Positions 1-5,533 of a stretch of DNA of 32,073 bases are shown here, in pieces. A program made the position numbers and the translations under genes. The notes under the pieces are model-generated. The model was not told where the DNA came from. It did not search any database and saw nothing but the letters and a program-made list of their open reading frames with translations. Position 1 is the stretch's first letter. Each line of letters begins with the position of its first letter. Source of the stretch: Methylotenera_A sp044228245 (GTDB taxonomy: Bacteria; Pseudomonadota; Gammaproteobacteria; Burkholderiales; Methylophilaceae); the NCBI GenBank assembly GCA_044228245.1, contig JBGAVG010000012.1, forward strand, positions 1-32,073, given 5' to 3'.

Positions 1-2
1 CA

Positions 3-488
3 GATTTGGTGATTGGCGGCTTACCTGAAAAGGTACGTGACTTACAACATCAGCCATTATTCAAATTTGAAATAATGGCCGTTTTGCCACCAGATCACAG
101 CAAACGCAATAAAGCGCGATTTCTAGCTGAAGATTTTAGAAATGAAACATTGATTACCTATCCCGTACCTGAAGAACGTATTGACATTATTCGCAATGTG
201 CTTAAACCAGCTAACATTGTGTTTGAAAGACGCGCGGCAGAACTCACAGTTGCCATTATGCAACTCGTTGCCAGCCGTCGTGGTCTCGCCGCGTTACCAA
301 GTTGGGGTATTCAAAGCTATGTAGATCATGAGTATGTGATTGCGAAACCAATTGGCACAAAGGGATTATGGTCTGAGTTGTACGCGACAGGTACACAAGA
401 CATGATGACAAAGCCTTATGCACAAGACTTAATACGAATTATTAAAGAAGTCTGCGCGAATAGTTTGACTGGTATTAAATTGCTTTGA
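3..488 (+). CDS. LysR-family regulator, MetR-like, C-terminal part (5' end outside window)
   Basis: This is the effector-binding half of a LysR-type transcriptional regulator. The frame is open to the window edge, so the N-terminal winged-helix DNA-binding domain lies outside. About 160 residues are visible. The stretch around FEIMAVLPPDHS and the late WSELYATG segment resemble the substrate-binding domain of MetR-type regulators, which control methionine-synthesis genes in response to homocysteine. That functional assignment is by resemblance only. The gene ends about 140 bp before a resolvase and appears to be inside a Tn3-family transposon whose right terminal repeat is at 1198-1235. It is therefore probably a passenger gene or a host gene captured by the element. 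The apparent first Leu/Met at position 6 is not a real start. Confidence 0.75.
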   Translation, partial: DLVIGGLPEKVRDLQHQPLFKFEIMAVLPPDHSKRNKARFLAEDFRNETLITYPVPEERIDIIRNVLKPANIVFERRAAELTVAIMQLVASRRGLAALPSWGIQSYVDHEYVIAKPIGTKGLWSELYATGTQDMMTKPYAQDLIRIIKEVCANSLTGIKLL

Positions 489-512
489 CCTGTTGGGTAA
501 GTGATTTATGAA

Positions 513-593
513 GATTGCGCAAACGTTCATTTGCGCAATCAAAATTCGCTTCACATAAAACAAGGGCTTGCGCATTGCGTAAATGTATTGCAA
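513..593. promoter_or_regulatory. Res-like recombination site upstream of resolvase
   Basis: A perfect 11-bp inverted repeat (GATTGCGCAAA at 513-523, its complement at 530-540) has a 6-bp spacer. A second, weaker dyad follows at 568-593 (TTGCGCAT against TATTGCAA). Together they lie just upstream of the resolvase start. Tn3-family resolvases bind several roughly 28-bp dyads in this position, both to recombine cointegrates and to repress their own promoter. The match in size and place is good, but the subsites were identified only by eye. Confidence 0.5.
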
Positions 594-626
594 AATATAA
601 ATAAATGGCAACAGGAATTCGCAACG

Positions 627-1181
627 ATGCGCATCGGTTATGCACGTGTTTCTACTCAGGAACAAGACAATCAATTACAAATCACAGCACTCAAAGAAAA
701 TGGGTGCGAATTAATATTTCAGGAAAAGGCTTCTGGTGGTCGTTGGGATCGACCAGAGTTGCATCGACTGCTAGGACAATTACGCAAAGGCGATGTCGTT
801 GCCGTCTGGAAATTGGATCGACTATCACGATCATTGAAAGACTTGCTACTCACACTGGAAAAGATCGAAGAAGCGGGAGCGGACTTTCAAAGTTTGACTG
901 AAGCGATAGATACATCTACACCAGCTGGTCGAATGATGATGCAAATCGTTGGTTCGTTTGCAGAGTTTGAGCGCGCCATGCTGCGAGAACGTACTAAGAA
1001 TGGATTAGAGGCTGCACGGCAAGAAGGCAGAATTGGTGGTCGTCGGCCGAAGCTAACACCACAACAACAGAAAGAAATTATCATGTTCGTAACGTCTGGC
1101 CAGAAAACAGGTGCTGATGCTGCCAGGCTATTTCAGGTACACCCATCAACTGTAGTGCGATTGCTCGCTAAAAGTCGATAG
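627..1181 (+). CDS. tnpR: Serine resolvase, Tn3-family TnpR type
   Basis: This is a complete small serine recombinase of 184 residues that resolves transposon cointegrates at res. The N-terminal catalytic domain opens with GYARVSTQEQD, which carries the nucleophilic serine at residue 9. It also has the LDRLSRS motif and the helix-E region ending in FERAMLRERTKNGL. A C-terminal helix-turn-helix (about residues 140-184) contains the GGRRPKL linker and a TGADAARLFQVHPSTVVRLL recognition unit. The frame is open further upstream to 501, but the ATG at 627 gives the canonical N-terminus and normal family length, with AGGA about 10 bp ahead. No transposase gene is visible; it would lie left of the window. 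A 38-bp terminal repeat follows 16 bp after the stop. Confidence 0.9.
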   Translation: MRIGYARVSTQEQDNQLQITALKENGCELIFQEKASGGRWDRPELHRLLGQLRKGDVVAVWKLDRLSRSLKDLLLTLEKIEEAGADFQSLTEAIDTSTPAGRMMMQIVGSFAEFERAMLRERTKNGLEAARQEGRIGGRRPKLTPQQQKEIIMFVTSGQKTGADAARLFQVHPSTVVRLLAKSR

Positions 1182-1197
1182 AGTGTGATGAATTTAG

Positions 1198-1235
1198 CTT
1201 AGCGTACAATTTTTTCCGTTTTCTGCGTTCGCCCC
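1198..1235 (-). repeat. 38-bp Tn3/Tn21-family terminal inverted repeat
   Basis: This 38-bp segment begins CTTAGCGTAC, has a central TTTTTTCCGTTTTCTG and ends GCCCC. Read on the minus strand it begins GGGGC, includes CAGAAAACGGAAAA and ends GCTAAG, which is the organisation of Tn21-subfamily terminal repeats. Length and conserved blocks match; the middle differs. The transposon lies to the left (tnpR side) and trbE sequence resumes immediately to the right. The other terminal repeat is outside the window, so a target duplication cannot be checked here. Confidence 0.8.
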
Positions 1236-1909
1236 TAATAGATGATGTGCGTCGTGAATCACATGAACAGAATCATGTCGGCTACGAAAGTAAATATATT
1301 ATCTCTTTAACATGGCACCCCGAGCCTGATGCGGCAAATAAAGCTGCAGCAATGTTTGTGGATGGACGTGAAGAAGTCGGTATTGCTGCGCGTAATTTAA
1401 CCCGATTTAAAGCGACCATTAATGATATTGAAGATCGTTTAACTTCGGTTGTAAAAGCCCGTCGTCTTGTTGATACGATAGATGAACATGACGGAATGGT
1501 AACCAGTGAAATCCTAGCTCACTTGCAAGGTTGTGTTTCTTTATCACCTCGCAATAAATTCAAAATGGGCGAAGTGCCGATGTACTTAGATGCCGTGTTG
1601 GGTCAATTAGATTTTGTTACTGGCTTCGAACCAAGAGTAGGTGAGCGTCAAATGATCGCAATCGGTATCAACGGCTTTCCAGCCTCATCATTCCCTGGTA
1701 TTTTGGACTTTTTAAGTCGTTTAGCCATTGAATATCGTTGGTCAAACCGTTTCATTAATATTGATACACGCGACGCAGATAGAGTGTTGAATGGCTATCG
1801 CTCAAAATGGGCGCAAAAACGCAAAAGCATTATGAACTTATTGCGTGAAAATAATGGTGGTCAAGCGACCCATATCAACTTAGATGCAGACATGATTGCG
1901 TATTCTTAG
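1236..1909 (+). pseudogene. trbE: Internal fragment of trbE (VirB4-type conjugation ATPase)
   Basis: The reading frame encodes about 220 residues from the N-terminal region of a TrbE/VirB4-family ATPase, which energises pilus assembly and DNA transfer by type IV secretion. The pattern IDDVRRESHEQ, YESKYIISLTWHPEP, then NGGQATHINLDADM is typical of the pre-ATPase region of TrbE. Full-length TrbE is about 800 residues. Here the start is missing because a Tn3-family terminal repeat abuts at 1235. The C-terminal ATPase domain with its Walker motifs is missing because an IS21-type end begins at 1897. The last residues, AYS and the stop, are encoded by that terminal repeat. The frame runs back into the Tn3 repeat but has no meaning there. 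It is a non-functional relic of a conjugative backbone. Confidence 0.8.
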
Positions 1910-1970
1910 TAAAACAGCCATATAAAACAATTGCAAAAAAGCCACCTAAGATAGTCTCAAAAAAGCCACC
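1897..1970 (+). repeat. IS21-type left end with three 24-bp-spaced boxes
   Basis: The end starts TGCGTATTCTTA (1897-1908), which is exactly the complement of 31985-31996 at the far side of the window. Inside it are three GCCA boxes at 1917, 1941 and 1965, exactly 24 bp apart; the last two are preceded by AAAAAA. The right end shows the same design with four boxes, also 24 bp apart. IS21-family elements are known to carry iterated transposase-binding repeats at both ends, usually unequal in number. I infer this is the left end of the element whose istA and istB lie at 29.5-31.8 kb, or the remnant of a second copy. Confidence 0.75.
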
Positions 1971-2019
1971 TATTTTTACTTAAGGCATCCAAAAAGTAAT
2001 TAAGTTAAACTCATACGCA

Positions 2020-2193
2020 TTAGGACTGCCCATCATCTGATAAAGAAATCAAGTCCTCCATGCACTCACGCATCGCACACCAAAAGCCGTGTTTGTGGAC
2101 AGAGGCTCCGTGGATCTTCTCGTAATAGCGAATGGTTTCAAGGTTGACCCCAGATTCTTTGCTTAATACGCCAATTGTACATTCTTCAATCAT
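2020..2193 (-). pseudogene. Truncated MerR-family regulator
   Basis: A 57-residue minus-strand frame starts MIEECTIGVLSKESGVNLE and continues TIRYYEKI. This is a standard MerR-family N-terminal helix-turn-helix of the cadmium/lead/mercury-responsive type. After YEKI the second DNA-binding wing, the dimerisation helix and most of the metal-binding region are missing. The frame instead runs into a short tail with HKHGFWCAMREC and stops. Normal length is about 130-150 residues, so an internal deletion is likely. It is divergent from the CDF remnant and its start codon lies 4 bp from the -35 box of the shared MerR-type promoter, as expected for an intact ancestor. It probably no longer works as an activator. 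Confidence 0.7.
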
Positions 2194-2196
2194 GAC

Positions 2197-2227
2197 TTGA
2201 CTCTGTAGTAGCTACAGACTTTATGAT
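2197..2227 (+). promoter_or_regulatory. MerR-type metal-responsive promoter
   Basis: A -35 box TTGACT (2197-2202) and a -10 box TATGAT (2222-2227) are separated by 19 bp. The spacer holds a perfect dyad, CTGTAG-TAG-CTACAG (2203-2217). The overlong spacer with a dyad inside is the signature of promoters activated by DNA distortion by MerR-family proteins. It reads toward the CDF remnant at 2256. Confidence 0.88.
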
Positions 2228-2255
2228 ACATGTTATAAATTAGAAGGGAAGAAAT

Positions 2256-2662
2256 ATGAGCGCACATTGCTGTCAACATGAGCATGAATCAGACAACAGT
2301 AACAGCCATCATGGACGCTATCGTAAAGTATTGTGGATTGCGTTAATGATCAATTTGACGATGTTTGCACTGGAAATAGCATCTGGCGTAAAAGCTAATT
2401 CAGTATCTTTGTTTGCAGACTCTTTAGACTTTCTTGGTGATGCAGCCAATTACGGAATTAGCTTATGGGTCTTAGGCATGGGTCTTGCAATGCGAGCTAA
2501 AGCCTCATTATTATAGGCTTTAACCATGCTACAGCTGTTCTACCTAGTGCACAAACCATGGGGCTTATTGGCTTAGTGGCATTTGCTGCTAATCTGAGTG
2601 TTGCTGCGCTACTGTATGCCTATCGTGAAGGTGACAGTAAAACATTTTCTCGATTCATCTGA
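2256..2662 (+). pseudogene. Decayed CDF-family cation efflux gene (CzcD-like)
   Basis: The first 86 residues are the start of a cation diffusion facilitator. The N-terminus is rich in His and Cys (CCQHEHES, SNSHHG), then come transmembrane helix 1 and the conserved metal-site segment SLFADSLDFLGDAANYG. Such proteins exchange Zn, Cd or Co for protons at the inner membrane. The frame stops at 2516 with TAG where the family continues. Family sequence resumes in another frame (PSAQTMGLIG, then LSVAALLYAYREGD), so there is at least a nonsense change plus a frameshifting deletion. The sequence departs from the family at about 2640. At least half of the normal roughly 300 residues is gone. The MerR-type promoter upstream is intact. 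Confidence 0.85.
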
Positions 2663-2709
2663 TGTATGTATTTATAGTAATTCTCCTATAGGCACTATAA
2701 AATCTGCAC

Positions 2710-3918
2710 ATGCAGAACCCCACCGGCGCAACAGAGCAAAAACAGCCAGATCAAAACATTGGAGTACATCCGGATGTAGTCAAGCTTGGGCTGGTGAGCA
2801 TGCTTACTGATCTCAGTTCTGAGATGATTTTCTCGGTTTTTGCTATCTTCTTTACTTCAGTTGCTGGCGCATCGACTGCCTTGCTAGGGCTCATTGAAGG
2901 CTGCGCTGACCTGTCTGCATCATCCTTGAATTACCTGTCAGGCTGGCTGTCTGATAGAACCGGAAAGCGAAAAGTCTTTGCTCTACTTGGATATGGCTTC
3001 TCAACATTGGCCAAAGTGATTCTACTGGTAAGCAGCTCCGTCGTCGGATTAGGTATATTCCGTGTCGTTGAACGTCTCGGCAAGAGTTTCCGTGGACCGC
3101 CACGAGATGCTTGGCTGTCATCGGTTGCTGGTAAGACGAATCGAGGTTACTCATTCGGTGTACATAAAGCGCTTGATAAAACCGGTGCCATCCTGGGGCC
3201 ACTTATCGCTTACGGGCTACTCCGGTGGCTGGGTGACGGAGCTTCGACCTTTAAGATGCTGTTCTGGATAGCCTTAATACCTGCTGTGTTGAGTATTATC
3301 GTATTAAGCCGGATTCAGGATCAGCCAGAACCAATCCATCAGCGTGAGAACATGCTCGAAACCTGGAATATCCTGAGCCCCCAGTTCAAGCGCTATCTCA
3401 TTACATCTGGAATCTTTTCACTGGCCTACTTCAGTTTTGGCTTCTTGCTACTTCATGCGCATGACGCTGGCTTCACTACCCAAGACATTGTTCTGCTTTA
3501 TGCTTTATTTAATATTTCTTTTGTCATCTCAGCGCCAATAATAGGCCAAATAGGAGACAAGATTGGCAGATCACGCATCATATTATTGGGCTACTTTACT
3601 TACCTTCTTATGTGCCTAGGTTTTGCATATGCTACGACCAGATGGGAAATCATCGTATTGTTTATTATTTATGGACTGTTCTACTCAATTGATGAGGCCC
3701 AAAGCAAAGCATTTATTACCGATATTGAGCTGGAGCACCGTGCATCTGCGATTGGTATGTATAACTTTGTGACAGGCATTATCTACTTACCAGCATCTAT
3801 TCTTGCCGGTGTGCTATGGCTTACAAGCCCTGTAGCCGTATTTTTTACTGCAGCCACCCTTGCACTGCTCGCTATCATTTGCTTCTTAATTTTACGTCCA
3901 GATATAACATTCAATTAA
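2710..3918 (+). CDS. MFS transporter
   Basis: This encodes a 402-residue major facilitator superfamily protein with about 12 hydrophobic segments. A classic loop 2-3 motif is present (GWLSDRTGKRK), repeated in the second half as GQIGDKIGRSR. A LGKSFRGPPRDAWLS segment is typical of a subgroup often found beside metal-resistance genes. The substrate is unknown; drug or metal-complex export at the inner membrane is likely. The ATG at 2710 has no clear Shine-Dalgarno sequence, so a start slightly inside is possible. It is intact, unlike the metal-resistance remnants just upstream, and reads in the same direction. The possible link to metal resistance is from position only. Confidence 0.82.
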   Translation: MQNPTGATEQKQPDQNIGVHPDVVKLGLVSMLTDLSSEMIFSVFAIFFTSVAGASTALLGLIEGCADLSASSLNYLSGWLSDRTGKRKVFALLGYGFSTLAKVILLVSSSVVGLGIFRVVERLGKSFRGPPRDAWLSSVAGKTNRGYSFGVHKALDKTGAILGPLIAYGLLRWLGDGASTFKMLFWIALIPAVLSIIVLSRIQDQPEPIHQRENMLETWNILSPQFKRYLITSGIFSLAYFSFGFLLLHAHDAGFTTQDIVLLYALFNISFVISAPIIGQIGDKIGRSRIILLGYFTYLLMCLGFAYATTRWEIIVLFIIYGLFYSIDEAQSKAFITDIELEHRASAIGMYNFVTGIIYLPASILAGVLWLTSPVAVFFTAATLALLAIICFLILRPDITFN

Positions 3919-4406
3919 AAATTTTTGGGGTCTGCTATTGGCTAGGGGCTGAAGTTTACTTGTCAGACTTGAACGGCAGTTTTGTCCCCAAGTTTCCTCA
4001 GAGCCCCAATAGAAGACTGGCAAGAAAGTGTCTAGTAAGGACTGGTCGATTCAGTTAATCCAGAGAGTGATGCGTAAACTGCAGATGAAGTTAGTGCCGC
4101 GATGAGAAGATTGAATCACAGACCTAGAAAAAGGCATGGATTTAAATCCCCTCATCAGGTATTTTTAGAACTTACGGGCGTTGCACTTCAAATTTGAATC
4201 CGCTATTCATTAATCAGTTCGTAAAGGTTATTAGCCACAAGCTGTTGAAACGCAATTAGCTTTGGAATTTTGGCCATTTATTGTAACCAATAGTAGGATT
4301 GTTCATCACCAGTCCGTGCGTAAAGACATCTTAGGGTTTTGGCTCATGTGCTAAACCAGTTCTTCTTTTTGAACTTTTCGCCATAGTAATCAATTTAAGA
4401 GCATCA
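3919..4406. other. Intergenic debris between MFS gene and ABC operon
   Basis: This is an AT-rich stretch without an intact gene. It includes the IS30-family transposase tail at 4081-4197. On the minus strand, 4210-4281 has a 24-codon frame starting MAKIPKLIAFQQLV that I do not recognise. Base composition changes sharply at about 4405, where the GC-rich operon ends, so a junction between segments of different origin lies here. Confidence 0.6.
4081..4197 (+). pseudogene. IS30-family transposase, C-terminal remnant
   Basis: A short frame reads RRLNHRPRKRHGFKSPHQ then VFLELTGVALQI and stops at 4195-4197. The RPRK, GFKSP and final VAL segments are the usual C-terminus of IS30-family DDE transposases. 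The frame is closed upstream by a stop codon near 4078, so only about 38 codons survive. The sequence just after the stop (TTTGAATCCGC) resembles the terminal repeat region of such elements. It marks an old insertion at the border of the GC-rich block. Confidence 0.65.
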
Positions 4407-5531
4407 TCATGTCATCTGGCCGATACTCTTTCTAAAATGCGCAAGGGCGGCGGTGAAAAACACCACACCGATGATGACTAGCGCCAGCACTTGCGGCCAG
4501 ATTACGTCGAACCCCGCGCCGCGGTAGAGGATGGCCTGGGCAGCGGAGACGAAATGCGTGGTGGGCGCAACCTGCATGATGTTCTGCGCAAGGATTGGCA
4601 TGCTCTCGCGCGGCGTGGTGCCGCCTGATAACATCTGCATCGGTAGCAATATCAGCATCATCAACAGCCCGAATTGGGGCATGTTGCGCGCCAGCGTCGC
4701 CATGAAAATACCCATAGACGTGGTGACGAAAAGGTGCAATGTGGCGACAGCCAGGAACAGTGCCACAGAGCCCTCAATAGGCACCTTGAGTGCCCACTGC
4801 ACGATAAAGTTTAGCGAAAATGCGGTAGCCAGCAAAACGACCAGCCCCATTGACCAGATCTTGCCCAGCATGATCTCGGCGGGGGTGACAGGCATGACCA
4901 GCAGGTGTTCGATGGTGCCGTGCTCGCGCTCGCGGATCAGCGCGGCGCCGGCCAGCACGATGGACAGCATGGTGACGTTGTTGATGATCTCCATCAGCGA
5001 GCCGAACCAGGCTCGCGTCAAGGCCGGGTTAAAGCGCATCCGCAAGGCCAGATCCACCGGTGGCGTGGCATTGCCGCGATAGCGCTGAACGAATTCGTTG
5101 ATTTCGCCCATCACGATCTGCTGGATGTAACCGCTGCCGGTAAAGGCCTGGCTCATGCGCGTGGCATCCACATTGAGCTGGATAGCGGGCGCTCGCCCCG
5201 CCAGCACGTCGCGCTGGAAGTTCGGCGGAATATTGAGCGAAAAGGTATAGAGCCCCGCATCCAAGCCGACATCGACCTCGGGCAGCGTCACCCGCGTTGG
5301 CGGCATGAATTGCGGCGGACGCAGAGCCGAGGTGATACGTGCCGATAGCGGCGAGTCATCCTCGTCGACGATCGCGATCGGCACATTGCTGAGCGTCTCC
5401 GGCATGGCGGTGGCGGCGATGTAGACCTGAAAAGTGAAGCTGTAGGCGATCAGCACCAGCATGATCGGATCGCGCAGCAGGCTCCACAGCTCCTTGATGC
5501 CCAAACGGTAGATGTTGGATGCTCGGCTCAT
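4407..5531 (-). CDS. yhhJ: ABC-2 type permease, YhhJ-like
   Basis: This encodes a 374-residue inner-membrane permease. One N-terminal transmembrane helix (about residues 22-42) is followed by a large periplasmic domain with FSLNIPPNFQRDVLAGRAP, then five C-terminal helices. The conserved loop REREHGTIEHLLVMPVTPAE is the ABC-2 permease signature. Length and layout match E. coli YhhJ, which follows rbbA in the yhiI-rbbA-yhhJ cluster. It is the last gene of the operon and begins 2 bp after rbbA, so it is almost certainly translated with it. It probably pairs with the permease half of RbbA to form the membrane channel of the exporter. The substrate is unknown. Confidence 0.88.
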   Translation of the reverse strand: MSRASNIYRLGIKELWSLLRDPIMLVLIAYSFTFQVYIAATAMPETLSNVPIAIVDEDDSPLSARITSALRPPQFMPPTRVTLPEVDVGLDAGLYTFSLNIPPNFQRDVLAGRAPAIQLNVDATRMSQAFTGSGYIQQIVMGEINEFVQRYRGNATPPVDLALRMRFNPALTRAWFGSLMEIINNVTMLSIVLAGAALIREREHGTIEHLLVMPVTPAEIMLGKIWSMGLVVLLATAFSLNFIVQWALKVPIEGSVALFLAVATLHLFVTTSMGIFMATLARNMPQFGLLMMLILLPMQMLSGGTTPRESMPILAQNIMQVAPTTHFVSAAQAILYRGAGFDVIWPQVLALVIIGVVFFTAALAHFRKSIGQMT

Positions 5532-5533
5532 AA

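Noticed and set aside
501..626. N-terminal extension of the resolvase to 226 residues
   Set aside because: The extension would be read from the res-like dyads and precedes the canonical resolvase N-terminus at the ATG at 627.
1181..1246. trbE reading frame extends upstream as NFFRFLRSPLIDD
   Set aside because: The FFRFLRSP part is encoded by the 38-bp transposon terminal repeat, so it is chance readthrough and not TrbE sequence.
1897..1970. Left end read as the right end of a second copy of the same IS21 element
   Set aside because: Possible but less favoured: it has three boxes instead of four, a different inner sequence, and no istB remnant next to it. It remains as the main alternative.
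2598..2810. 70-codon plus-strand frame overlapping the MFS start
   Set aside because: It mixes the end of the CDF remnant region with out-of-frame MFS sequence; there is no domain.
3816..4058. 80-codon frame after the MFS gene
   Set aside because: It starts inside the MFS gene out of frame and has no recognisable protein content.
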